Origin: Globisporangium splendens
Taxonomy: Eukaryota; Oomycota; Peronosporomycetes; Pythiales; Pythiaceae
DNA length: 64,000 nucleotides
Reading direction: 5' to 3'
Assembly: GCA_006386115.1 (NCBI GenBank)
Contig: VFIW01000023.1
Location: 62,001 to 126,000, forward strand
Part shown: positions 1 through 11,107 of the stretch, one piece after another
How the letters are laid out: every line of letters starts with the position of its first letter
Numbering within the stretch: position 1 is the stretch's first letter
Program-made: the position numbers and the translations under genes
The notes under the pieces: generated by a model
Told to the model about the DNA's origin: nothing
Database searches by the model: none
What the model saw: the letters and a program-made list of their open reading frames with translations, nothing else

Positions 1-1081
1 AGTCGTACCAGCACCACGCATCGTCGCGAATTTGCTCCCGGGAACAAAGAGAACGCTGTGAGCAGGAAAAAGTGTGTTGATGTGATGCTCTGGCGAGAGT
101 TTGCTCCTCAAGGTGCTGCGTCGTCTCGGCTGTGCTGCAATCAAAGAACCCGCCAGACGTAGCCGAGACTTCAAATTCCTCAACGCCACCGCCACGGCTA
201 TGCGGAAACAAAGGCTCAAAGCGCTGGCCAAAGACGTCGACGGCCATCGATCCCTCGGTCATCGCCATCGCCAGCATGTGAAGCCCAAAAGGACAGGTCA
301 CGATCTCATTCGTATTCGCAGAAACGCGTACAAGTGCCGGCAGAAACGTCTCTGTGAGCGACACACTCGTGCGGTGGACGTAGTTGTGGGCGACAAAGAT
401 TGGGACACGGAAGTGGTCAAGGAATTCGCGGCACTTTGCGGTTTGAAGCTGCAACGGCGCAGTTTTGGTCGTTCTCAGATCAAAACACGCCTCTTGAAAC
501 GCAATCAGCTCCTCTTCTGATGCAAATCCGAGAATTTCGCTTGAAGAAGATCCTTCCGAAGCCGCTGCTGGAGGTGGAGTGAGCACCACTGGCTGTGACG
601 TCTCGGCATATTTCTCAAAGAATTCCTGAAGATCCACGTCGCTCACGTCCCGCGTCACGATGCCTTGCGTTCTCTGGAGTTTCTCCCTCGCATCTGCTTC
701 TTCCTCTTTCTCTTGATGCTGGTGCAGATCATAAAGCTCTCTGGGGATTTTGCGATGCTCCTCGCGCAGCTGACGCACATAGCGCACTTTCCTGCAGTAC
801 TCAGCATGGTCTCAGCGCTCTTCATTATCGCTCTCGTCTTGTGAGGCGTCCACATACTTGCTCAGCACGAGAGTGTGGACCCCCAACTCACGGCATTTCA
901 CAGACGCGCGCTGCAATTGAACGTCGAGCGGGGAGAGCTCGACATCCACTGGCCGCCTTAAAAGCGCCGAGAGGCTCTGGTCGAGCTCAGGATCTCGCGC
1001 GAATGGCTCCAATTCTGTGGTTTCAGTAGCCTGAGAGCCATAAAGAATGGATGACACCACGGACACCAGAATTAACAGCAT
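1..1081 (-). CDS. secreted/ER protein with signal peptide, 3' end beyond window edge
   Basis: Two exons are visible on the minus strand: 1081..858 and 791..1 (continuing past the left edge). The ATG at 1081 opens a clear signal peptide (MLLILVSVVSSILYGSQA). Read straight through, the frame meets a TGA near 827, but a canonical 66-nt intron (GTATGT donor at 857, CTGCAG acceptor at 792) removes it and keeps the frame. About 335 residues are visible. After the signal peptide comes a charged helical stretch, then a segment (FFEKYAETSQPVVLT) that loosely recalls the entrance of JmjC/cupin-like domains, then a Cys-containing globular region. I do not recognise the family with confidence, and the JmjC resemblance is only a hint. 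Confidence 0.6.
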
Positions 1082-2827
1082 CTTGAGCGCATAATGAGAG
1101 TGCTTTGCTTTGTGGAGAAAGCGCGTGGACGCTGTGGAGTTTCTGTGTGAGCGGGTCCAAAAGATCCGATGCGATGCGACTCGTTCAAAATGCGATCTTT
1201 TATGGTTATGACACGTCCTTTCGAGTGGATGAAAGTCATCGAATTTTCCAGGTTTTTATTGTGTAGTACAGGCAGCCTAATTTAGTGGTCGTTAGAAGAA
1301 GAGTGATGGCTCATCCCTACTTTTGAGAGTCGTGGAATATATTATACTTTGTGTCAACAAAGGCAATATATAAATACTCACAGGTCGTTGTTCCCTTCGA
1401 GGAGGAGCAGAAAGGGGTGTCGCAAACGAGTTTTTTAGGGCTCTCCAGCTGCTTGAATCAGGGCTGTCTAACAAGGGATCTTCCTAATTTAGTGTGCTTC
1501 TGCAACTAGGGATGTTTCCACAGTCTGTTCCTAATGAGTGCCACTTGGTGCAAACTCGCACTTGCCAGCCTTGCTCTGTCTGCCTCGATAGAAACACAGC
1601 GAACGTTCGATTTCGCGTCAAAAGCGCCCCCGTCTGCCTTTCATCGCCGCATTGGAGCGCTGGCGCATGTGTCGTTCGGATCTCAAAACTACCACCAGAT
1701 GCGCTGAGAAAAGCTCCACAGACGAATAAATAAAAACAGCAGCAAGACAAAAACGACCATGGGACACTCGCCGAAAAGCGTCCATGTGGCGAAAACTCCC
1801 CTATATGACTCCCCACTGCTGTGATCCACCAAATGCACCAAATGCACTCAGGACTAAAGTACGCTAAAAGGAGACAAGCCGCCATCTGCACGTGCTGCAA
1901 ATAAACACGTCGTAGAATCGGTCTAATCGAATATGCAAGCGGGAAAGAGACAACATGACGCCCAATTGTCCTTTGTAAAGAATTACTCGAGGAAAGAGAC
2001 ACTCGCTGGACGCCAGTTGTCACGTTTGGCCATGTGTGCAACGTGAGCGGATCCACACGACTGAACGGCATGAGCCAGAGCGCGACGGGACACGCAGACC
2101 GGCGACATGGCAAACCAAGAAGATCGTTAGGAGTCTTTTCATAAGTTGTGTAATTTCCAGCCAAGAAGCCGTTACTGGACCGAAATGAAAACACACAAAA
2201 AGCAAACACACGAATCCGAATATTTGGATTTTAGCCACGAAAATCCGCTCTTTTTTTTGGTGAGGCTGTGTTTTTTTGTGTGTGGCTCTCGTCTATGATT
2301 ATCAAAAAAATAGAGAGATTGTTCTGTGGAAAGTTCCTAAAATACTGACCGGCTTGTCTCTTGTGCACAAGTATCACTAGCTGGTGATACAAACAGGACA
2401 GTGAAGAGGATCGGACCTTCTGCTGAGGTGGGTTTTACTGGGTAATTGTAAGGAAAGTGAATCTGTGCCGAAATGACCTCTCGGAATGAGTTGACCTTTT
2501 GTCCATACCTCTGAAATCGCGTAGTTTCTATCTTTAACTGCAGAGCAAACCACGAGTGTGCTTTATGCCAAGTAAACAGTAGGCAATAATTCTAGCCAAT
2601 TAGAGAGCGTGCACCGAGAGAACAACGGTTGCACTCGGCTTTCTTCACTTGAGTTTAGCAGGTTACATTCTGCGTTTTGGAGAGTGCTCTCCATACAAGC
2701 GAAGAGTCATTGTGCGATGGACGCCGCGTACTGTCCACCAGTCCCACAATAGCACGGCATAGACGATCAAGCCGCTCTATAGTAGAGAACAAACTCCACT
2801 AAAAGATACGCTCACACATCAGCCAGG

Positions 2828-3004
2828 ATGGTCCATCAGTTCGATTTCTTCAATTACCAGCACGACAACAAGGTTTGTGAGCAGTGCCCGTCCTTCCCGA
2901 TCGCCAAATCCAAACGGCACAAAGTCCTGCGTCTTTACCACTGCGTCGCCATCGAAGCTCTCGCTCTATCGTCAATGCTGCAGTGTCACGATCTGCACCT
3001 TTGA
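2828..3004 (+). CDS. possible 58-aa small protein
   Basis: The ATG at 2828 (AGGATGG context) opens a 58-codon frame ending in TGA at 3002-3004. The first 15 codons use the C-ending codons typical of the real genes here (TTC, TAC, CAC, GAC, AAC). The product begins MVHQFDFFNYQHDNK and contains five cysteines or so with a basic patch (KSKRHK). No family is recognised. It could instead be the first exon or a remnant of a larger gene. Confidence 0.2.
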   Translation: MVHQFDFFNYQHDNKVCEQCPSFPIAKSKRHKVLRLYHCVAIEALALSSMLQCHDLHL

Positions 3005-3411
3005 GAAATGACTTGCTTTCAGTATGGTTGTATCATTAGAGACGGACGGCAGGAAGCTTCACGAGTTTGCCAAATCTTGAGCATGGAGTCTTGTCAGTCG
3101 CGCCGAACTGGCATTCCCAAAACCGTTTACAGCGCGTAACTACTCTTTGCGATTATGTGTTGTATCACCAAGTACCCCTTTCTAGTTGTTATGCTGTGTT
3201 AAATAAACCAGCCCACTCATCCGGAGCAACAGCCACACGCAGCCGTTACATCGTGGTACCGCCTGCCTTTTCTTTGCCGTTTGGTGCTCTTTCTCCCGTT
3301 CCGGCCGTCCATAATGCCCTCTTTGGGGCTTTTCTTTATGCTGCTGTCCGCAGTGGATCCCTCCTCCTCATCTCTCTCCTGGTTTCTGTCCCCAAAGACC
3401 CATCCACGCTT

Positions 3412-3432
3412 CTTCTCTCTCTCTCTCTCTCT
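3412..3432 (+). repeat. CT dinucleotide microsatellite
   Basis: About ten CT units in a row (tctctctctctct), uninterrupted, in the intergenic stretch upstream of the membrane-protein gene. Confidence 0.8.
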
Positions 3433-3766
3433 GATGAGAAAATCCGCTGCGCTTTGCTGCGCTGTAATGTGTGGTGGTTGAGCACTGCAGAACCTTGATA
3501 AACCATATATCCTGTACAATACGATTTATGCAATTGCATACATGTTAGAAAGGGGGACAGAGTCCTATGGCATCTGATTTGAATACCTCTTTAAATCCAC
3601 ACTGAGTCGGATCTTAATCGTTTCTGAAACCTTACACAATCAATACATGGAAACCTTCATCAGTGCAAGGTGTCACTGTACATCAGCAAAATCCTACACG
3701 ACCACTTCATGCGAGTTGACGCTCCCGTTATTAGGACTTCGCTGTACTGTAAACCAACTGCCTATT

Positions 3767-3782
3767 GCCATTCACCAATTTG
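3767..3782 (+). promoter_or_regulatory. oomycete initiator (Inr) of the membrane-protein gene
   Basis: GCCATTCACCAATTT matches the published oomycete initiator consensus (CATTYYNCAWTTT part) at all but one position. It lies 45 nt upstream of the ATG at 3815 and downstream of an alternative in-frame ATG at 3647, so it supports 3815 as the true start. Confidence 0.55.
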
Positions 3783-3814
3783 CCTTCTTCCCCACGCACC
3801 AATTAGCACACAGC

Positions 3815-4846
3815 ATGGGGCTTTTGCTGCTCGTGGTGGCTGGCGGCGGCGCAGCACTGCTGCTGTCCCTCCTGGTCGCGACGAGCGTCGTGCTCGTGAA
3901 GCTCGTGCTGTGGCTGTCGCTGCGCCTGACGCTGCAGCTGGTGGTGGTCGCGGCGCTCGTGCTGTTTGTGCGCAGGCGGAGGCAGCGCTACGCCAAGGGG
4001 TTTTATTCATGCGCCGGTGTGCCGTGCGCGCAGTTCCAGCAACAGACACAGCATTTACAGTCGATTGAAGAACTGCAGCAGAATGCACAAGACGGTGTGA
4101 AAAAGACGCCGGTGGTGAGCGTTATGGCGGAGGAGGAACCACAGGACGATACAGAGAGCGATGCGACGACGATGACGACGACGACACACTCAACGGTGGC
4201 GTCACGTGACGACATTGAGGACGACAAGCCCGAGGTCGCCGAGATGGAGCCGCCGCTGTCGATTGTAACCAGTAAGCTGCTGAAGATGGACAATGGGAAC
4301 GCGAGCTTCTCGGCGACCGAGTCGGAGGATGACGATGACGAGAACTTGCTGGAGAGCTCCAGGAGCGCGCGGTCGTCGACGTCGTCCATGTCATCGACTG
4401 CATCCCCTCAACGCCAGCCGATGCCGCCACAAGCGCCAGAACTGATGCGTGCGCGCAAACTGCGTCCACGTTCGTCGTCGTCGTCGTCGGGATTCTCCAG
4501 TTCGACGCGCAAGCGGCTCATGGGGGAAGTCTCAGTGACGCGATCCCGCCATGCGGCATCTGTCGCGGCGCCACCAGCGCCTCCGTCCTCCACAGGCAGC
4601 TCTAGCTCTGTCCGCAGCCGTCGTGCAGCGACGCTCGTGTCTTCCAGTCACAATAAGCGCAACTCGTTTGCGCGGCGCTCGGGCACCTCGGAACGCGAAC
4701 TCATGCAAGAGAAGCTCGAGGCAGACGGGTACTGGATCGGTGACTTCCGCCTTGAGCGGCAGCTCGTGCCGCGGCGCAGCTTCCTCGGCGCTGCCGTCGG
4801 CGGAAACGGCAGCCAGCCTGGGAACAACAGTCCGCGCGCCGTGTAA
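3815..4846 (+). CDS. single-exon membrane protein with Ser-rich acidic cytosolic tail (343 aa)
   Basis: Residues 1-55 are almost wholly hydrophobic (MGLLLLVVAGGGAALLLSLL onward) and form one or two membrane segments, followed by a basic RRRRQR stop-transfer signal. The rest is low-complexity: an acidic Glu/Asp/Thr region, Ser runs, Arg-Ser stretches and a Pro-rich part. A more ordered C-terminal block contains SERELMQEKLEADGYWIGDF. The frame is open back to 3647, but the initiator at 3767-3782 favours the ATG at 3815. I recognise no family; the conserved-looking end (LEADGYWIGDFRLERQLVPR) may be the functional part. No intron is seen. Confidence 0.7.
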   Translation: MGLLLLVVAGGGAALLLSLLVATSVVLVKLVLWLSLRLTLQLVVVAALVLFVRRRRQRYAKGFYSCAGVPCAQFQQQTQHLQSIEELQQNAQDGVKKTPVVSVMAEEEPQDDTESDATTMTTTTHSTVASRDDIEDDKPEVAEMEPPLSIVTSKLLKMDNGNASFSATESEDDDDENLLESSRSARSSTSSMSSTASPQRQPMPPQAPELMRARKLRPRSSSSSSGFSSSTRKRLMGEVSVTRSRHAASVAAPPAPPSSTGSSSSVRSRRAATLVSSSHNKRNSFARRSGTSERELMQEKLEADGYWIGDFRLERQLVPRRSFLGAAVGGNGSQPGNNSPRAV

Positions 4847-5734
4847 AACAGAGAATCACAAGAATATGGCCACAAGACCAAGACAACAACACTCGAATGG
4901 AGCGAGGACAAGAAGCTCAGATCAGTGAGCGAAAAAGGGTGCACGAGAGGCGTGTACACTACCGTTATATTAGACGATGCAACAAGCAAAGAGAAGAAGG
5001 AAAGAAAGCCATTTTCCACATCTAAGTTATAATTTATTCTTTTTTCTCCTTAACGGTGCCATCTATCATCATCGGTCGCAGACTGCAAACAAAGCGAAAA
5101 GCGCTCATCCAGCGTCGATATTTCTTCAGCGAGCCGTCGACTGCGAAAGAACAATATGATGACTTCCAGCACGTGCGAAACCAAGAGTTGGGGATTTTCT
5201 AATCTGTCGTGCGAAAAGATGGCGCTGCAGGACGAATAACGCGGACCTCGTGTTCGTTTCTTGTTCATTTTGAGCAAGCGGCGCGCAACCAAACGCAATT
5301 CAGCCTTTGTACACACATGCCTAAGCACTTTGGCAAAAAGTCTCACCTCTATCCCGTACAACCTGTTGCAAAACACACGAGCCGCAGCATATAGGAGTAG
5401 TAGTCGGATGAGTCATTTTTCCGTCAAAATCTCACGAGTCAAAGTTTGATCATCAAGGCGACGCGTTTCGCACTGATAAATGCCTCGTTGTGGTTGTCAG
5501 CGGAGGTCGAGACCTTGCAACCGTCCGTGATAACAAAAGAATAATGAATGTTTTTCATGCCTAAAATTTGCTTGCAGCCGAAGTTATCCACCTTTCGAGC
5601 TTGCAAAGAGACCCTATCGACGCTGGCAGGAGATTTTCAGTTGAAGTGCAAGGCTCATAACTCTATCTGTGCCTCACTTCCGTGCCATTCAGACGATGTA
5701 TTACAGAACACAAAAGCCTTGGAACATCTTGAAG
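4847..5734. other. intergenic, convergent gene ends
   Basis: This 0.9 kb separates the 3' ends of the membrane-protein gene (+) and the TKL kinase gene (-). Only short random frames are present; I see no gene, repeat or RNA. Confidence 0.5.
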
Positions 5735-8700
5735 TCACTGCTCAGAAATCCGTCTTTTCTTTCGTGGCGCATCCGTTTCGGGACGTCCCCGCGCCATTGC
5801 AGCTATCGCTTTCAACGCAGACTCTTCTTGACTGGCAAGCTCGTGAAGTTTCTCGACGACAAACGAAATACCGACACGCCTCGAAGGGTCCATAGCACAC
5901 ATCATCTTGATCAGAGCTCGTTCAGCTCCATCCATGCGTTCCAAACTTTTAGGAAGTTCACCCTTTTTTACTCGATAACGGACCACAGCATCAATAGCAG
6001 ACTGACCCCGTGGTGGCTCGCCACTCACTGCTTCAAGGATAGTCATGCCAAACGCATAGACACCGGATGCCACAGTCAAGCGATCGCCGCGTAAATACTC
6101 GGGCGACTTCCACTGCACAGCCCCATATACTTCGTGTCGATCTTGATTTCTGCACTGTTTGGGATGCAACTCAGTCCAAAATCGATGATCTTGGCGTCGT
6201 TGTCGGCTCCAATCAGGATGTTGTCGCACTTGAGATCGTTGTGGATGATGTTCTGGTCGTGTAAATACTGCAAACCAAGTGCAACCTGGTACAGCTTCTG
6301 CCATGGCTCATCGCGTTGTCGTCTCAAGAGATCACCAAGTGCACCGTTCCCAGCGTATTCGCATGCGAAGTAGCGCTTCCCGATGTGGCACACTCCAAAG
6401 AGCTTGATGACATGTGGGTGACTTAGAGGGTACCACACACGTAATTCGTGAAGGAACATCTCGCGCGCACTCTCGTCAAAGTCGGCTTCGTATCCCATGA
6501 ACTTGACAACAACGAGAGTATCCCACCATGTGGCCTTGAACACTTCACCAAAAGCGCCAGACCCTATTGCGTTGTTTCGATTGCACATGAGCTCGTGCAT
6601 TGGAATAAACCACCGTGGGCTTTGACTCTTATGGTTTTGCGTATTCGTACCGATCGGGTCCATGTCAACATCTCGAAACTTTGGATTCAGTGTTGACGAT
6701 TCAAAGCGAACGATTCTCACGACTCCCTTCGACTCGGTGGTCTTCGATTGCGCGCTGTTGGTAGCGCCGATTCGAAGCACCTTGGAATTCGGATCAATCG
6801 ACTTGAGAACCCAGTTGTGAATCGACTTCGGCTCAGATAGCGAAAGCAGGTCAAGCACCTCGTCGATATATCGGTGGAATAAATCGTGCTGCAACCATAC
6901 TCGTCGGCTCTTTGCCTGCTGCAGAATTGACTTCTCATTGAGGCACTGGAGTCCAAGCGCCACTTCGTATAGCTTTTGCCACACCAAACAGCGATTCTCA
7001 GCAACCGACACAAACTCGCGAAGGTTGGTGTGCGACGCGTTCTCAAAGACGGTTTCATATGGAGATTGGAGATGAGAAGCACCAAACAGCTTTACAACGT
7101 TCGGGTGACTCAGAAATACCCACTTCTGCACCTCTTCAGCAAACGAGATTCGACTGACTATGTCAAATGTACTGACCATCACCGCTGAGCCGAGCCACTT
7201 TGCGCGAACAGTCATGATGCTCTGTGTTTTTTTTTCAGCTTTGCCACCTTCCAATTCGTGAAATGGGATAAACCAGGCTGGAACATGGTCAGCTTCATCA
7301 AGGAGTCGCGGTCTCTGCACTTTTTCCAGCGCGTAGTGCAGCAATCGCTGCAGCTCTGCGCTGCATTTGTCGCTGTGTACATCTACTTCGTGTTGAAGAA
7401 GTGCGATTGCCTCGACTTGGATGTGTTCGTCTTCGCAAAGACGACCAATATGCTCGTCATCATCGAGAGAGTGCTTGAACTCTTCCAGCAGCTTGATTCG
7501 ATTAGTGGTGTAGCTTGAGGTCCAGTCGGCGTGTATAGGATCAATGGCCCACTCGACACTTTGATGTAGAAAGGTGATCTCAGTGTGAACATCATGAAGG
7601 CGATTCGCGATCGTACGACTGGCAACCAGACGAGCAAATATACTTTTCGCTGCACATATTTTGTGCAGTGTGACCAGACCTGCCATGATCATGATGTATT
7701 GCTGGACCACCGTTCGCGACACTTTTTCACTTGTTTGAAGCAGGTCAAACATGCTGGACAGACGCATCGCGATAGTTGTCCACAGTGTCTGGAATTCATA
7801 AACTTGCTTTCCGTAACCGATTAATGTCCCCAGAGTTGCCTTAACGAGCGAGCTGTCTGATTCACTCGAGTGACTGATCGTAGCAATTCCACGGTCCACG
7901 AGTGAAGCGATAAATTCCAAATTCCCGCAGCGAGCCGCGCAAATCAGAAGTGTGTCTCCGTTGGCACCTTGGATAAAAGGAGATGCTCCTGCTTCAAGCA
8001 GCGTTTCTACCACATCAAAGTGCCCAGCTGCTCCAGCTACAATCAACACCGATTCTCCAGCAGCATTCAACGCGGGAACCGATGCGTTTCTTGCAATCAG
8101 CGCCAGTACAATTTGCAATTGTCCACACGCAGATGCAACAATTAGAGGGGTGCTGCCACTTGCATCGAGCATATCCAGCTGAGATGGTTTCGTCAAAGGA
8201 AGAACCACAGACGTCTCGGGAAGGGGTTGCGACGAGGCAATTTCATCAGCACTAGTTGAGCTCACTACACAGCTATCTCGTTCTCGATCCAAAACACATC
8301 TCCCCAGTAGCACCGCAATCACGCCAACATGACCATTGCTAGCCGCAATATGCAACGGTGTCCAACCTTCTGAGTCTGTCACAGCGACACTAGCTCGCAG
8401 CTCCAACAATTTGGCAACAGCGTCCACATGACCGTTCTCGGCGGCCATGTAAAGAGAGGTACACCCTCTAACGGTAGTTGAGTCCACGTTCGCGTTGTTC
8501 TCCAGTAACTTGGAAAGCACTTCAACATGACCATTGCGAGCAGCAACGTGCAACGGCCTCAAGCCTTTCGAGTCAGCCAAATTCACTTCCACACCGTTTT
8601 CCAAAAGCAACTTCAAAAGATCCAGCTGTCCCCAGCCAGCAGCTATTACCAGTGGTGTCTCCCCTTCTGAGCTCAGCGGCGTGTCCATCGAAATGTCGTG

Positions 8701-8856
8701 CTGCAATGTAAGCGTCAGGAACTCGTCCGCGTCTCCTCTGCTGCAAGCGTCAAACAGCAGTGACTGCACATCCGCATCAACCGCGCCTTGCTCTCTCGCG
8801 TTCCCTTCCCGTGCGCGCGCGGCGTCCGCGTCGTTTGTTTGCTCTTGCATTTCCAT
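5735..8856 (-). CDS. ankyrin-repeat TKL protein kinase, copy 1, with one-base frameshift in the kinase domain
   Basis: The frame starts at ATG 8856 (MEMQEQ) and runs 912 sense codons, then shifts at a G run (6121-6124, four G instead of five in the sister copy). The remainder of the kinase domain lies in the next frame down to TGA 5735, about 1040 residues in all. Order: seven ankyrin repeats in two blocks (about 65-190 and 233-330), a helical linker, a degenerate kinase-like block (about 530-650, lacking HRD and DFG), then a TKL kinase from about 762. The kinase has the Gly loop GSGAFGEV, the VVK lysine, IHNDLKCDN as a non-RD catalytic loop, and DFG. After the shift it has SGVYAFG for the usual SDVYAFG, and PPRG where the sister has PPWG. 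These changes and the shift suggest decay, though a homopolymer sequencing error is possible. Likely a signalling kinase if functional. Confidence 0.8.
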
Positions 8857-9016
8857 CGCTCCGAAAGCACAATGCGCGGATGAAAAAGAAAGCTCTGAAC
8901 CCTAGCCAAAATTGCTTAGTAAAAATATCGAAGGACAGAAGAGTTGCTAACCACTTGTCCCTGAACATCACCAGCACTGCAGTATCATCTGTTCATAAAA
9001 GCGAACACAAGTGAAA
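8857..9016 (-). promoter_or_regulatory. promoter region of TKL copy 1, homologous to that of copy 2
   Basis: Read on the minus strand, the 130 bp before the ATG (gtggttagcaactcttctgt through gcgcattgtgctttcgga) align with the upstream region of copy 2 at 25261-25349. The duplication therefore included the promoter. GCATTGTGCTTTCGG, 8-25 nt before the ATG, is a weak initiator match. Confidence 0.5.
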
Positions 9017-10530
9017 TCATAAAAATGGAATGCTGGAAGGACTCACCTTGTGCCTCGTGCCGTCTGCACCGAGTGTCGATTGCCACCAAAATTGCTCTTG
9101 TAGATTCACTAGCTGGTCTACGACCTTCGCTGGGGGCTTGATGTAGCCGGCAGTGAACAGAATCGACGGCAGCAAGACCGAATTCAGTAGAAGCACTCTC
9201 CCCACCACAGTGTTGGAGACTTTGGCCGCGACGAGCAATCTGGTTCGGAGTTTTTGCAGGCGGTCCTCCCAATTAGCTTGCATGATGTTCCCAGTGCCTA
9301 TTTGGATGCCAAGGTACCTCACCGTCTCTTCATGCTTCAGGCATCTTTGTTTCTGGGCTACTGCTGTGTTGAGACAGATATAGCTGCTTTTCGTTGGTTG
9401 CACATGCAGACCTGATTGCTGGCCGAACTCGGACAGCAGCTGCACCAGTCGAGGCAGTTGTTTCCCTTGTTTCAAAAAGACGGCCGAGTCGTCGACGAAG
9501 GTCGAAATAAGATGGGGTTCTGCTCCGGATCTGGTCACACGAATTCCTTCCAGATGGAGGTCTTGTTGCACTGCCAGTGCGAGAATCTCCGTGGCAACGA
9601 TAAACAGCAAAGGGACAAGGGAGCAACGTTGACGGATGCCCGCCTTGACCTCCCATTCTCTCGACAGTTCACCATTCACCAGGTACTGCTGTAGTGTCCG
9701 AGTGCATTCGACGTACTAAATCCACAAATTGTCCCCCAAAGCCGAACTTGCTCAGCACAAGATGCAGAAAGTCTCTGTCCAACGTGTCGTAAGCCTTCAT
9801 GAAGTCAAGCATCGCAATTCCCGGAGCGTCATCCAACCCTTCAGCGCTGTTGTGGTACGCTTTATCCAATGCGGCTTGCATGATGAGGATCGCGTTCTCC
9901 ATCAGTCGGTCGCGTACGAAGCCTTGTTGTGCTTCCCCGATGATCCACAGAAGGACGTCTTGCAGCCTTGCTGCTAGGACTTTTGCAAACAACTTGTAGG
10001 TGATCGTAAGCAGAGTGATTGGTCTGTAATCGAGGGGATTTGGCGAATCTCCTTTCTTGCGCAACGGTATAACGATTCCTTGACCGAATGATCGCGGCAT
10101 GAGTGCCCCGCGTCGGATGTTGTCGAATTCCCGCACCAAAACTTCAACCATCACGTCCTCGCAATCCTTGTAGAAGTCATTGTTCAGACTGTCCACGCCT
10201 CCTGCCTTATGCCGATGTAGAGCCGCGATTGCCTCTCGTACTTCGTTTTCAGTAATGGGTGCCATCGAGTCTTGGTTTTGCGCTTCCGTGACTTTTCGGG
10301 TTTCCGGAATGTACACCAGTGCATCAAATCGCTGTTCAGCCTTGTGCAGAGGGACCATATCATGGCTCCGGCTGCTGATTTGGTGCCATTCTGTCCCCAT
10401 GATGTCCGCTAGACTCGCGTTTGGTGGGTTTGCATCCCTTGGTCTCTGCGGTTGACTCGTCCATTTCATATGCAGCACTGCTGCTTGGTGCACAATGGGT
10501 GCTAGTGCATTCTTTTGAATCCGCACACGT
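9017..10530 (-). mobile_element. degenerate non-LTR retrotransposon, reverse transcriptase fragment
   Basis: Two adjoining minus-strand frames (about 10526..9669 and 9679..9017) together spell an RT domain. Motifs seen: DYRPITLL, the motif A block IAMLDFMKAYDTLDRDFL, the altered motif [12 protein letters not shown], and motif [10 protein letters not shown] (both catalytic Asp present). A one-base frameshift near 9680-9695 breaks the frame between motifs A and B. No endonuclease precedes the RT and the end after the thumb region is cut off. This looks like an L1/Tx1-like LINE remnant, truncated at both ends and immobile. It lies between the divergent TKL kinase and folate transporter genes; no such element lies in the inverted second copy of that pair. 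Confidence 0.85.
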
Positions 10531-11062
10531 TCCGAGTCAATTCTCGTAGCGTGTTTGGAATCTCATGGGTTCCTAAAAGATTGTCGTACAATGCAACATT
10601 TAGGAGAAAAGTATGGAAAGAAAGGAGGAAGAAGATTTGAACCATTGCGCAAGTGTGATTGCACTGACCAAAACGGTTGGCTCTGCATTTTGCAGCATTC
10701 AGACGTTTATATTTCCTCGAGTTTTGGTCGGACGAGCTGACAACGACCCACAGTAGAATCACATGTGTATCCTCTGTCAAACAAACTAGATCTTGTTGTC
10801 ATGCTGGCATCTTGAAAATGGCAAGAGGACGCCATTGACGCCAGTCGAGAGGATTGTAGCGCTTCTCTGATGAGCAATCATGTTGTGAGTTGATCGCTGC
10901 GATTTTTGTGTGATAAAATTGTGTCATCTAATTCAAACCAGTACATGGACATCAACATGTAATCTATGGCAATACAATATACCTGAAGTTGCTAACTGAG
11001 TGCATAAAAATAAAAACCTCGCGTTATACATCGAGGTTTGTTTTTCAAGATCGCAAAGAGCT
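10531..11062. other. intergenic upstream of the folate-biopterin transporter
   Basis: About 530 bp between the truncated 5' side of the retroelement and the transporter promoter. AT-rich, no gene seen. Confidence 0.5.
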
Positions 11063-11080
11063 CCTCATTTTCCACGCGAA
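11063..11080 (+). promoter_or_regulatory. oomycete initiator of the transporter gene
   Basis: CCTCATTTTCCACGCG fits the oomycete initiator (CATTYYNCA) 40 nt before the ATG at 11108. Confidence 0.45.
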
Positions 11081-11107
11081 CTGACTTGCTGGTCATATCC
11101 AGATAGG

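Larger units (their letters stand above)
1082..3814. other. gene-poor intergenic stretch with weak ORFs
   Basis: AT-rich DNA of 2.7 kb between the left-edge gene and the membrane protein. It holds a minus-strand open frame of 241 codons (1484..2209) without recognisable domain or codon bias, and a CT microsatellite near 3412-3432. One 58-codon frame at 2828..3004 has coding-like codons and is listed separately. I see no convincing full gene. Confidence 0.5.

Noticed and set aside
812..860. In-frame TGA as a selenocysteine or readthrough codon in the left-edge gene
   Set aside because: A canonical 66-nt intron accounts for it without special decoding.
1484..2209. 241-codon minus-strand frame
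   Set aside because: No codon bias, no domain, no nearby initiator; Cys/Trp/Phe-rich composition looks random.
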